64,000 nucleotides of DNA. It comes from Enoplosus armatus. Lineage: Eukaryota; Chordata; Actinopteri; Centrarchiformes; Enoplosidae. The translations under genes and the position numbers were made by a program. How positions within the stretch are numbered: position 1 is the first letter of the stretch; each line of letters begins with the position of its first letter. Location: the NCBI RefSeq assembly GCF_043641665.1, contig NC_092188.1, positions 18,745,704 through 18,809,703 of the forward strand, in the 5' to 3' direction. Shown one piece after another: positions 14,001 to 25,960 of this stretch. The notes below the pieces were generated by a model that had not been told where the DNA came from, did not search any database, and saw only the letters and a program-made list of their open reading frames with translations.

Positions 14001-14912
14001 TTTATTCATATGTGTATAACTAATGATAAATGGTATGGTGAACATAGAAACATATGAGGACTAGTTGGTTAAGGATTGCAAAGCTGGATCATTTTAGGAC
14101 ATTTGATAACTCTTTGTTGACATGCAGCACATTATATCACTAGTATTCTAACTGCACCAAACAGTAGCTTACCTCTGAGTGAAGTTTAGTTGCTATACTA
14201 CCTTTTATTGTCTCCCGGAAGAATGCTTTCCTCAGTCATGCTGCAATAAACAGTGAATTGCCTTGACATTGTTCATTTTGTCTTGTCCTTTATTGGCTCC
14301 AGACCAGTACCAGTCAAAGGATATATACATTACGAATCTGTGCAGCCGAGGGTGAATTTGTAGCCAAACGTTGACAGTGGTGAGGAGTGGGATTCATATG
14401 GAACATATTGTCGTTGTTACGAGCGGTGGAGACTGTCCAGCTGCCTACAGAGCAAGAAATGTACAGGATCATATGGTCAAAAACCACAACGTCGTTACTC
14501 TTCGCAGCTAAAACCCCATGTCTCTCTCTCTTTCTCTCTAGCTCACGCACACACAAGCACATACAGACAAATCCTGCACATAAACAAATGGAAGCTCACA
14601 AGGACACCCAGCAGGCACACACACACAAATCACCTGCACTCGCTCACATGCACGCACAATTAATGCTGATATAAATCAACTGCCCAATTTTTTAGCTGGA
14701 GCGCAGAGCAATTTTTTCCACAAAAATTCCACAAAATGATCTGCAGTAATTTACGGTGTGTTTTCCACCGAGGGGAGTGATACCGGGTTCTGGCCTGTAA
14801 ACGTTGCTCTGCCATGTTTATTTTCATTTCATTTTGTTCTGCCTCTACTAACACTTTACCTTGGTGATTTAAGGAGGCTAAGAGTGGTTTTGGAATACAA
14901 CCAGCTGGCGGC

Positions 14913-14913
<1 letters not shown>

Positions 14914-14960
<47 letters not shown>
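14914..14960. repeat. (TG)n microsatellite
   Basis: A perfect run of about 23 TG units. It produces a Cys-Val repeat in a chance plus-strand frame. Confidence 0.95.
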
Positions 14961-14962
<2 letters not shown>

Positions 14963-15369
14963 GTCTGCATGTGCATGTCCTCTAAAGTATTAAGCTACCG
15001 ACTCCTCTTCTGTTCTACTTCTTTATTCTACTCTGCAGTATGTTTGTCAGCTTCACCTGTTGTACACCTGTCATCTCAGCATGTGCTGTTTAATCTAAAT
15101 ACAATTACTGAACACAATTGATTAAAATTATACAACATATTTGGAGCTCTTAAGCAGTCAATTCTATGAAGAGTAAATCCAATGTTATGATATCACTAGC
15201 AGACCATTTCTTTTTATAGATAGTTGTTGTCTATCCTATGTTGGATAAATTGTTCCGCTACAGAAACTCAGAGAATATGCTGTGTAAACTGTACATACCA
15301 TGATGTATTGTATATGTTTATCAGTTATAGCTGTGCTAATGCTTTGTTTCTTTTTGAAAGCCCAATTAT

Positions 15370-16173
15370 TAGTGGTGTGTGATACTGCAAGATTTGGTAT
15401 CGATCCGATACCAAGTAAATACAGGGCCAGTATCGCCGATACCGATACCGATACCGATACTTTTTAATAATTAAGGTTGATACACCATCAAATTGCTAAA
15501 TCTGAATGAATTTTCATGACCATTTAAGTGTTTGTGATTTTTCCTTTGGATTATTAATTAGTTAAAACCCAGGACAGAATTTGGGCAAAGTTTATAGGTA
15601 AATAGAAAATACTTCATAATAAAAGTTTTTGTTCAGAAATAATAGAACAGTAACAAAACAATTTTTCCCCATACATTGTCATGTCTGGATTTTTTTCTTA
15701 AATAAACAAAGTGCACAAAATTATCACTCGAGAACAAATTAAAACAAATTATTTTTTTGAGGTATAGTGTTCAGAAACTACAATATAAAAATTAAATAAA
15801 ATTTCTCCCTTCATTGCGCTTCTTTTCTGGATTTCTGGACTCTGTGCTGCTTGTGTGTGTGTGTGTGCTGCTGGCCAGGCCTGGCGGCTGAGCCCGCTCG
15901 CTTGTTTGCCTGGCGCCGCTGAGTCACGTGATGGTACAACATCAAAACACAAGAGGGGGGAGGAGGAGCAAAGTGTCCCTGCTCCGCGCTGTGGCAGCAG
16001 CGGCACTTACACAGACACAGGTAGCCAGGTCGCCTCTTTGATGAAACCGCAGCAGTGCATACAGGAGAGAAACTGAAACTAAAGTATCGATCTCATTACA
16101 CTGGTATCGATCAATATCAATACCAACGTTGGTATCGATATTATCGATATTTGGATCGATCCGCCCACCACTA
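15370..16173. mobile_element. Non-autonomous hAT-type DNA transposon with 8-bp target-site duplication
   Basis: The 804-bp element begins TAGTGGTGTG and ends CACCACTA, giving inverted termini. It is flanked on both sides by the identical octamer CCAATTAT (15362-15369 and 16174-16181). An 8-bp duplication and a T/CAGTGGTG-type terminus are hallmarks of hAT elements. Subterminal regions are packed with GATACC and TATCGAT motifs in both orientations. The interior (about 15840-16080) is GC-rich and includes a TCACGTGA palindrome at 15924-15931. No transposase frame remains, so it would need a transposase supplied in trans. The GC-rich core may be leftover promoter of an autonomous parent. Confidence 0.8.
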
Positions 16174-16788
16174 CCAATTATTCCTCCTGAAGATGTAAAT
16201 CCTTAAAACTGTTCACAAATAAATGGTTTCATCTGTTAAAAAGGTAAGGAAAAGTAATTTCATTAAAAACAGCTGGGCAAAGTAGTTTATTTATTTATCG
16301 AAAGTTACTCAAACAGGAGGAAATAGTGTTTTTGTTGGGAACTATTTTCAGTGGCGGATAAATACACTTTTGGTGCTCTAATGATTATTTAAAGCAACAG
16401 GAACGTGTACTGTATGTAGGATTTAAAATAACGGCTCATTCATGTGTTTTTCATAGATTTTGGACAACAATGGAGCTCCACGGCTATTACGATATTTGTC
16501 AACTCATTGTTGGTTTTGTTTTTCAAACAATTTGTTGACAATAAGAACAACATAGAAGATTATCAAACTTATTCTTTAAATTTATATTGAATAGACAAGG
16601 CAAAATGATGTAGGTAGCATATGATTAAAATCCTCTGATAAGCCGTCCTGTAAAGATGTAAAGACATGGCTGCTGACGGACTTGCAGTCCACTCAGGGCC
16701 AAAACCCATAATTTGAAGGCCTTTTTCTTGGTTCAACAGGTAAAAGAAAGAGATCATTAATCTCACACACACTGTACGTTGCCAGCTG

Positions 16789-16956
16789 CCACTCAGTCAG
16801 TCAGTAATTGTCGCTCATCAGTCAGCCAGTCAATCCTTCATTCTGTCAGCCATGCTACCCAGCTTGTCAGCACCCAACTAGCCCATCAGCTAGTCAGTAA
16901 ACCAAACAATTGAGGAAAAAAGAAAATAGCCAACCAGCCAGTCAGTCAAATCAGAT
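16789..16956. repeat. Degenerate CAGTCAGT tetranucleotide cluster
   Basis: Repeated CAGT, CAGC and CAAC words recur through about 165 bp (for example CAGTCAGTCAGTAATTG and CCAGCCAGTCAGTCAA), with unique spacers. This looks like an eroded tetranucleotide microsatellite. Confidence 0.6.
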
Positions 16957-17074
16957 CCCATCATGCCGGTTAAGACTAGTTTTCCTTAAGGAAATCTGAT
17001 TAAGCAAGAAATAGAAAGCGAGAGTGTACACGCACGCAAATGTGTGTGTGAGTGAATGAAGGAAGATATGTATC

Positions 17075-17102
<28 letters not shown>
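17075..17102. repeat. (TG)n microsatellite
   Basis: A perfect run of about 14 TG units preceding GCAGGCAGATCC. It supplies the Cys-Val repeat in an otherwise unrecognised frame. Confidence 0.9.
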
Positions 17103-17105
<3 letters not shown>

Positions 17106-18982
17106 GCAGATCCCGGAGTTATTTTCTGTATTACCCCCAGTTTCATTTCAGGTTTGGTTTGGGTCCAGGTGGTTGGCTTTAATGTAGTCCAGATGGGAGA
17201 CGCAGAGCGGAGAGTGGCCAGATTTTTCCAGAGTTTCGGTCGAACCAGGGCTTTGCTAATAAAAGCAGAGGAGATTTTCACAGTTCCGCAGACAAAACCT
17301 CGCATTCTAATTCTCGAGGGGGAACGGAGAGCGAGCGAGACCGCAATGTTATACTTTGTTTTTATTAAAGGGGGTGATTGACAGCTTGGAGGGAATTTTC
17401 CAGCATTAAACCAGGGGTCTTATTGGAGAGGACAGAGCAGAGAGCACAGGGACCTGGCGAAGCAAAGCAACGCTCTGGCAAGCAGCTACTGACTGAAGGC
17501 TTGGCTTCTCTTCTTATTCTCTCTTTCTTACCATCTACTTCTTTCTCTCTAGTCTATCTATGACTGAGGAAGAGATTGCTGCAGTCTGTACCTGCTCCTC
17601 CTCCTCCTGCCCCACCCAAACCTCCTCTCCTCTCCAAGACCAGTTCACTCATTCACTTCTTCTGTTTTCTTGTTTTAGTTATTTCACTTTTTCCTGTTTT
17701 TAGCTTTCTGCCTTGTGCCTAGTGAATGTGTCTCGGGTGCTTGGAGTTTTCACTCTGGGGAGGGCAGCACGTGTTCATTGTTGGATCTGTACACGCCTGC
17801 TAATAAAACCTGACGTGCCTCCCAATTCACGGAGCCTGTAAAAGGATGAAACACTCGCAGCCCTGTGCGTGCGTGTGCCTTCATACATGCACCTTAGCCA
17901 CCTTAGGGTGTGTCTCAACCTCCATCTATCTCAATATCCATCTATCACCGGCCCAGATCAAGTAGAAAAGTCTACATAGGTCACCCAGTGTTTCTCATAG
18001 TTGACAACTTAATTCAGGAAAGGAGGAAGAGCTCAACATCACCTGCAGTTACCAGATATTCTGTTTTCTTTTGGTTGCTAATATTTCATATGTCTCCATT
18101 GATTGTCAGCTGGCGGTCACCGAGCCTGTACTTGGTTATGGTCTGGCTCTGCTTTCCATCCCTGACAGAACGGAGCTGTTATGTCAAATGTAAATCTCTT
18201 TAGCACTGTATAATATTCCAATGTAGCCTACGTAAAATATTTGTTCATTTCTTTTCAAAAGAGCTTTGGTGCTTGCCACTTTACAGTAGTTTAGTTTGGT
18301 TAGTGTTTGGAAAAATATGTTTTTCAAGGTTTGAGTGTGAACATCCTGTTAATTATTATTTTTCTAACTGCACAATTATTCAGCTGTACCTGTGCTGAGC
18401 CTGGCTCTGGTCTGGCTTTGGATTTAGAATTGGTGCCCTTTGGCTTTCCCTTGCAATTATGAACATATGGGACCCTCCTCCAGATTGCACATGTGAAACT
18501 ATGACAGCAGCATAGCAGCCAGTGTCAACATCAACGTTCTGAGAATTAACATTTATGCAATTAATCATAGGCCCATAATGTGATTAGTGCTTATTTTTCT
18601 TCCATTTCCTGTTTCTTTAGCGTTTTCCTGCCAATACGCTTATGCTACCATTTCCACCTTTCTCATTGGAGGAGAGAAAGAGCTCCGCTGCTAGTGTGGC
18701 TAAAGCACCCCACCTCCTCCTCAGCATCCAAGTCTAAGTCTACTTTCGCTTAGGGGGGAAATTGGTATCGTCACTCCCACTCCCTGCTGTGGGGAGCTTG
18801 GTGTTTCCTTGTGGCGAGTGACAAAGTCAGAGCCTATAATATCAATGCTGTTCATATTCTATAATTCACATGGCAATGGCAGTCCATTCAATGTGAATTG
18901 TCTGCATGAACTATGTTTTGTAATATATTCAAAAGTGAACCTGTCCTATCCTATTGCAATCCTTTTATAATTAAAGGTTTCA

Positions 18983-19205
18983 TTGCTGAAATGATTAGTT
19001 GATTAACTGATTAGTCAATCGATTGAAACTTAGTCCGTAACTATTTTGTGAATCTTAGCTGGTTTTATTAGTCTTCTATCATGAGTTTGAATATGTAAAC
19101 TTGGGCTTTGGGAAATTATAATGGGCATTTTTCTACAGTGACTAAAGACTAAATGGTAAATCAATGAATCAACAGATAAATGGACAATGAAAATAACCAT
19201 TACTT
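18983..19205 (+). repeat. Interspersed repeat family F, copy 1 (GATTAATCGATT type)
   Basis: The block starts with GATTAGTTGATTAACTGATT and includes TTTGGGAAATTATAATGGGC. It ends with AATGAAAATAACCATTA. A shorter relative at about 56466-56630 shares the GATTAATCAATTAATCAAGTAGTC-like head, shortened here to its opening. I recognise it as a very common teleost non-coding repeat. Confidence 0.6.
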
Positions 19206-20133
19206 ATAGCCCTTAAAGGTTTATTAAAAATTGATTTATTAAAAAGTTTTAAAGGACAGGACACCAGCTGTCCTTTGAAGCTTTGTAGTTTTGGTCTTGT
19301 GGTTATTTTCTCTTTGCACATAATGGTATATTTTCCAGACAGACATTAATACTGAGTCTAGACAGTCACTGTAAGCTACCAGGGAGAATTCTACTTTTAA
19401 AAAAGTGGGAAAACCAGAGGAATAACAATGGAGTATCACAATGGGGAAACAATCACTGGCTCTAGACAGGACATCAGCTTTCGTTACCTGGCCCCAATCA
19501 CCCTCAACCACAAGCTTCAACGCATGAAACGATGCCTGACAAGTGGAGCTGAGGAGAAACAACTGGCCTTTTAAATTCAGGATGTGTTCAGGAGACAAAA
19601 CATTTTGCAACATTTCAGATGATGAGAAATGCTGGTGTTTTGCTGAGCCACAAAGGTGTTTCTCCTCATTGTTTTCTCATGTAACAGTGCCCTGCTGTAA
19701 TTTTCATATGGGATCAGGTGACTGAATATAACTGATGGGGATCTTACAAGAATAAACACATACATGGACACACATTTGGACAGTGCAACCTTACAGTTGT
19801 ATGTACTTGTCTGGGAAAAACACACCACGTACACACACAGTCAAGTACAATCATAGAGGCTTCCATGGTGGTATCCTCATGAGCAGGAAATGTCTTTTTA
19901 ACAACCAATTAAAGGTGAGCCAGGCTGCTAGCTTACAAGAGGAATGTTTACACAGAGGAGCTGTCTGAAAGAGAGAAAGGGGGAGAAAGATTCATCGTGG
20001 GGGAGAGAGGAGGGAGAGATAGACAGAGAGGGAAGGTAGGAAGAATGCTGGAGAGCTGAACGAGGTAGAGTCCAGGATTTGGCACTTTCACAGGTGTGCA
20101 CAACAGGGGGTTTGAGGAGGAAGGAGTTTGTGT

Positions 20134-20135
<2 letters not shown>

Positions 20136-20182
<47 letters not shown>
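20136..20182. repeat. (GT)n microsatellite
   Basis: A perfect run of about 23 GT units. A second, interrupted GT tract follows at about 20297-20344. Confidence 0.95.
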
Positions 20183-20183
<1 letters not shown>

Positions 20184-22589
20184 AGCTGCCAAACTGGCCA
20201 CCTGTCTTTCCCTCGTTGTAGTTTTAGTGTTTCCTTTCATCCGGCCCTCAGCAGCACAGCTCCCACTTGGAGCAGTTAGCCTCCTGCCGTGTGTGACTGT
20301 GTGTGTGTGACTGTGTGTGTGTGTGGTGTGTGGTGTGTGTGTGTTTGCGTAGCTCTGGTCCCAGTTGGGTTAGAAAGACTAATGTTCCTAAAGGTGCATT
20401 TCGCTCTTTCCTCCACGTTTTTATATCTTTGTTCTTTATATTTTATTGAGACAGTTCGAGTGGAGGCAGGAAGTTGGCCAACAGGCCGAAGGAGCGGAGA
20501 GGACACCAGAGGAAACTTCTGCTCCAATGTCAACAGGAGGTCATGCTTCAGGAAAAGCACTGCCACCTATCCATCTTTAATTAATAGACCTTATTCAGCT
20601 GGGTACCATCTGAGCACAAAAACATGGAGGAGTTGGAAAAAAAACAGGAAGCGCTCCTGTCTCCTCCACTGATTGTCTTGTTATGATAGTTGTAACATGT
20701 AGAAATTATTCGTTTATGCTTTTGAGAGTTAATCCAAGAGCCTGCTGGATGTGTCTGCTGGATGTGTCAATAGGCAATTGTTTCCTAATGTTTGCCATAT
20801 CGACTTTAAAAGATGATAATATCAATGTTGTGTTAACCACTTGTTACCTCACTTCTGTTTATTTTGCACTGCATTTACACAGCAGCCTGTGTGCAACTAG
20901 CAGCTAATGCTAGCTAGCAAGGAGTAAACCAGAGGGGCTGAAACAACATCCAGTATAGCATCAAAATAAAAGAGAGTGTTGAGGGTGCAAGAACAAATGA
21001 ATTAATATAATGCTGTCACTTTGGGGAAATCTATTCAGCAGTATGTGGGCACCTCATCACTAAACCACAGCTGCCTGACTGGTGTTAATACTCTAACTGA
21101 CCACTTGCAGCATGTTGTAGCTTCAGTTTTTACTGATTCATTGACTTCATGCTATTACTACTTTAGGGACTGAAGTACTTTGGAGAACAATGTTATACTA
21201 TACTTGATTTACTCATTTTTAAATCAAGTAATTTGTAAGCTCACCAGAGAACAAGAAGCCTTTGTGTGATCTTTTTCTTTTATTAGTGTTTAAAATAGAT
21301 CTTTGTGTTTTCCGTATGTAGGCCTTCACTAACTTCTGCCTGTTTTCAATTATATTCCAAACATGTTTCATTTATCTGAAGTGTCTTCAGGCTACCTCCT
21401 CCAGCCCCTTTGGCACTGGTACCACCTAACACTCTGGAAGTGCCAGGACAAAAGCTGCTTTTTATTACTTCAGCTATCAGTATTCACATGCCAGATTTCC
21501 ATGGGGGCATCTTCGTCAGAGACCATTATATTGATAATAAGAGCCAGTCGATCGTCCAACCTCCGGTTCACCTTGGTCCAAAACCGCCCACTTAAATACA
21601 CCACAGCAGTCTGCCCTCTCAGCTGATCTGTTTTCATCAATGTAAAATACAGAGATCATTAGACAACTAAGCTATATCACAGATCCTTCTGCTTAGCGTG
21701 AGTGTGTGCGTGCATGTGAGTGTGTGACCGCACATGCATGCATACGTCCATCTATTTGTGCATATGTAAGTTCATCGGCGTATGAGTGCGTAAATGGTCA
21801 TCTGTGTGTGTGCTAAATTGTGTGTGTAGGCGTTGGGGGGAACCTGATCTGGTCTGTGTGGGAGGAACCAGTTCCTTTTTCCCCCCTCTCTGCTGCTCAG
21901 ACAGACGGCCTGCTAGAGAGATCAGACTTTCAGACTAACTGGACCAGAAGTCATTAGGACACACTAGACACACAGCGCTTTTTTTCAAAGCTATTGCTTC
22001 CTTATAAAAAACCCTCCGCAGTAAGATTATCTACGTCTCATCGGCTCATAACAGAACTAAGATCTTTTAAACAAGACGCACAGCGCTTTTCAAACCTTTG
22101 TCTCAGGAACCAGCGAGCAGCAGGGACCACTTACACTGAAGCTGTGCCCTGAGATTTAGTCTTTTGTTTCCCTGTGTTACGTATGGGGAGGAAAAACCTG
22201 CTCTGGCACTTGAATTTAAAGGGCATTTCAAGCAAAATATGCCAGGACTGTATTTTGTCTTTGGTATAAGCGGTTCTCCAGGAAGGATTTTGCAACTATC
22301 TGCAGTTCATTATTTGGCTGCCATTCTTGCTTTTTGCCAGACTTCATGAAGCACGCTATCAAGTGTGAAACTAGCCTTTCTCTAGTCCCAAATTTAAATC
22401 CACACCTTTCCCCCCTTCATCACCTTTGTGAGTTATTTCATTAAATTGAGTGTCCTTAACATGACATCACTCTGAGGAAAAGTCAGACACATTAACTCTA
22501 AAACCTGCAAGTGTTAGTTTCTGTTAATAGTTTTGGGGTGTTTGTGAGATTACACACACAATAAATCAGCTTTGTCTTTCAGGGCAGCT

Positions 22590-22830
22590 TCCACTAAAAA
22601 CTATGTTTTGGCAGCGCGATCAAGTGACGTTTGGATTTTTGTTGGTTGTTTTTCTTCGGCGGCACTTGTCACATTGTAGGAAAAAGCTCCATAATTGGCA
22701 CCTCGGTCGCAGAAACAGCTTGTTAGCATTGTTAAAAATAATTTGGAAACACCAAGCCGGTGCAGCACAGGGGTTAGCCTCCATTAAAAGAACGGCTCAT
22801 TTACATTTCACTTAATGGTGGAAAATGGCT
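22590..22830. promoter_or_regulatory. Candidate conserved non-coding block
   Basis: This is about 240 bp of high-complexity, repeat-free sequence containing GTGACGTTTGG, CTCCATAATTGGCACC and CATTTACATTTCACTTAA, with no open frame of note. It resembles vertebrate conserved non-coding elements in texture only. No alignment could be run, so conservation is a guess. Confidence 0.2.
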
Positions 22831-23381
22831 TGAGAAATACTGCTGTTATGTGGTTTTAAAATGCTGAATTAGGGCTGGGTACAGACTGTATTAATAGATT
22901 CTAACTCTCCAAAGACATTTTTGTAATAAAAACAATTATAACTACAAGAAGAATCCCTGAAAGCATCTCTCTCACATCAGCCACACGGTGCAACATTTTC
23001 AGGTAGCCACAACTTTGGTTTCCCTGGAATTGGATTTGTATGTTTTACAGCAGAACCAGAGGGGCGTAGAAACACTGCATCTACTATTTTTCTCCCCTTA
23101 AACAAGTGATTGTGAACTATAAAAAACAGCTTATAGTCTGGGCGACATGCATGGCAGGCAGGCGGAGAGAGCAGCAAGCTATTGTGAAAAATGTGACAAT
23201 TTAAAAGAAAAAAAAGTAAGGGCAACATTCCACATCGCTAATGCCCTGATCATTTTCCATAAAGGCAGTGGACAGATTTGGAGAAAAACAGAGTAGCAAG
23301 ATGCTGAAAGAGTGGGACAGAGGGAGCAAGGGATAGAAAGAGTCGAGAAAAAAGAAGGCAAGAAAAAGGGAGACGGAAGAT

Positions 23382-23461
<80 letters not shown>
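23382..23461. repeat. (GATA)n microsatellite, about 20 units
   Basis: Perfect GATA units run for about 80 bp within a purine-rich tract that extends over about 23300-23620. On the minus strand it reads as a Leu-Ser-Ile-Tyr repeat and creates a spurious 196-codon frame. Confidence 0.97.
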
Positions 23462-24915
23462 AAAACGAAGTAGGGAAAGAGGATAAGCAGTGCGTGGCTA
23501 AACACACTGGAAAGCCATCACCAACCAGACTCAGGCCAGTGGCACTCCTGGGAAAAGAGAGGAAGAGCAGAGGAGGAGAAGAGAGAAAGAGCATGTGGAA
23601 AGGTAAGGAAGAGGACAGCGAGGGGACACAGGCAGATGTCCAAGCAGCCATACCTGCAGATTCAATTCTGCTCTCTTTTTTTCCCCCTTCCTCTCTCCTC
23701 TGCTCTGCCCTTTCGTCCGCCTCATCTTCAAACCCTCTCTGTCTCTGTCTGCTCTGATCTCGGTGCCCCAGAGGAGAAGAGAAAGAAAGCAAGAAAGAGG
23801 GAGTGTGAGAGAAAGAGGAAAGAGAGAGAGAGAGAGCCAAAAGTAAAACTAGGAATTAGGCTGATGTGAGCAACAGGTGTAGCCACTGTGGAACTACCAC
23901 TTATGCTCGCTGTCCTTCGTGAAGGAATTTATTCCAAAATGATCTCTCCCCTAGCTGCCTGAATATGCATAAGTACGATAAAACCACCATTTGGTATTAA
24001 AATATCTCTATAGCGCAGGATAGTTTCACAGTGGAAACTTTTATAATGTTTATTGGTTGGAGCTGGGGAGGATTTGAGAGTACAATGGGCTCAAAATATC
24101 AACAGACGAATGAAATTTACTCCCAGATATACAAAACATTTATTAGTCATCTTGAGTTATTTTCCAGCATTAAGACAATTTCAGAAATGATTATTAGAAA
24201 TAACCAATACCACAAAAGTTCCAGCATAAATTGTGTCAATAGCCAATGTTTTGCACCTTTATACCATGAATGTCAATGCCGGTTAAATAACATAGTTTCA
24301 TTATATAATGTTATGTCACATAAATATACATTTATATTTCAGTTTACACATAATGATAATAACACACAGCTTTTGATGAATACAAATTTGTCGGTCATAG
24401 GTTCTGTGTGTTTTTTTTTGATCATGTGCCATAAGTTCCTTAGACTGTGAGCAAAGAGTCACAGAGTCTTTGAACAATACAGTAAAAGGTCTCTTCTAAG
24501 TGTTGTAGAAAGGTTCTTCATGGTCTTGATAAGCATGTGAAAGCCCTTTTAAAGTACTGTTAAACTTTTCAGAAGTGTTTCAAACACATTTGAAAACACC
24601 CTAAAAAGTAAAAAAGTTCGATACAAAAAGTTAAAAACGAAAGAAGAAGAAATGCTTGGGAAAGTTCCTTGAAAAGTCCTGGAAGTGCTAAAGAAGTCCT
24701 TCAAAAGTCTTTGAAATGCATCACAAGTCTGATAAGTCTTCAAGTTGCAGTAATAATAAAATCACTGAAGGCGCGTCAGAGTGACGAGCATTTTATCCGC
24801 GTGGTTTGTGTTCTCGTTGTTAACTTCTGATGGCCGTCTTCCTGTCTCTGTCTTTGTTCTGCAAGAGAGAGAAACGACAGCTCACATATCATCGAGGATT
24901 CAACACAGAAATCAG

Positions 24916-25200
24916 TTTAAAGGAATAGCACAGCTTAGTTTATCATAAGCACAAGGAACAGGGTGGGGGCTGGCTGCACACAAACCCCCAGTAAAAACAG
25001 AATGAAAAGAGGTCACTTGACAAACATGAGATATGACATTAGAGCGCTTTAAAGGTTTTGTTACCTTTGGACAGAGCCAGGCTAGCTGCTTGTCCCTGTT
25101 TCCAGTCTTTAAACTAAGCTTAACTCGCCGGCTGCTATCAATCCTCTCATCTAACTCTCGGCGAGAAAGCCAATATGCGTATTTCTCATATTCCTTCATA
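24916..25200 (+). repeat. Palindromic MITE-like repeat, family B copy 2
   Basis: The copy starts TTTAAAGGAATAGCACAGC. It ends with CTCATCTAACTCTCGGCGAG followed by TATGCGTATTTCTCATATTCC, quoted here in part. Sharing the head and tail with 9141-9346 defines the family. The middle (GGCTAGCTGCTTGTCCCTG, TTTCCAGTCTTTAAACTAAG) is fuller than in copy 1, so copy 1 carries an internal deletion or is strongly diverged. Confidence 0.65.
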
Positions 25201-25594
25201 GATTAGGAGGTTGTTTGGGTCAAAGAAAAGACGGTCAGCTCAATTTGTATTACAATGGTATTTCTGTAAGAGACAATAATCCATCCCATTACTCAAATAT
25301 TTAAATATGCTTAACAGGTGAGTAAGACTGCTGCCTTTGATGTCAACCCTTTGTTATGGTGTCATGAAACGGCACTCCAGGAAAATGTAATGCATATTGT
25401 GGAAATACATACTGTTTTCCTGCAGTCACTGGCACAGTACATGTATGTGGTTTTGTACTGTTTGTACTACCAGGGTTGAAAAGTAAATGAACCTTGACTG
25501 CAAGCAGTAAACTCACACAAACACATGCTGTACACAAGCGTCCATGCTGCACTTTAATTGCGGCAGCGGTGGCTAATTTTATTACGGTCTGAAG

Positions 25595-25960
25595 AGTGAC
25601 ATCATGAGCCGACTTCTGACAGCCCTGCATGATGATATGCTCCTCATTTATCTGTGGTATCAGAGCAGGGAAGCCTTGATTTCCTGGCTGGTGAGGAGAC
25701 CTTCTCTATCTGGCCAGGAAAATAACATCACATTTTCCCTCCTCACCTAACCTCTGCTCTGCTCACTTCGCGGGCCATCCACCACTCGCTTTCCGAGCTC
25801 CAGCCAAGGGATTTTATCGAACACACCACTGAGTGACATGTAACACGCGTCATCCCTGTCTTGCTAATTACTTTTCAGGGCTGATGTTTGACTAACTCAT
25901 AGCTGGCTCTCTATATTCTTCTTGCAAATGAAAGCAGGCTAATTTCATATGGTAGTAAAA
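25595..25960. promoter_or_regulatory. Candidate regulatory block with homeodomain-type motifs
   Basis: About 365 bp without repeats or frames, containing GCTAATTACTTTTC, CTTGCAAATGAAAGC and TTTCATATGG, that is, TAAT-core, POU-like and E-box-like words close together. It lies about 10 kb 3' of scx. Its function and conservation are inferred from appearance only. Confidence 0.25.

Larger units (their letters stand above)
9347..15369. other. Intergenic, no gene recognised
   Basis: No exon with a recognisable protein is seen. Contents: a possible LINE relic at 11140-11440, a fragment of repeat family D at 13001-13062, repeat family A at 13695-14000 and a GT microsatellite at 14914-14960. The remainder is unique-looking AT-rich sequence. 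Confidence 0.6.
16174..22580. other. Intergenic, no gene recognised
   Basis: No recognisable exon. Contents: a degenerate CAGT/CAGC tetranucleotide cluster at about 16789-16956, GT runs at 17075-17102 and 20136-20182, interrupted GT at about 20297-20344, and a copy of repeat family F at 18983-19205. The frame at 17052-17381 is partly a translated GT run and matches nothing I know. Confidence 0.6.

Noticed and set aside
17052..17381. Possible coding exon (109 codons)
   Set aside because: The first third is a GT repeat. The remainder, although GC-rich and flanked by an AG, matches no family and lacks a consistent donor.
23382..23461. Regular short repeats suggestive of a CRISPR array
   Set aside because: These are perfect 4-bp GATA units without spacers in a vertebrate genome: a microsatellite.
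23250..23840. 196-codon minus-strand frame
   Set aside because: Its length comes from translating the GATA microsatellite (Leu-Ser-Ile-Tyr repeats) and flanking purine-rich DNA. No domain is present.
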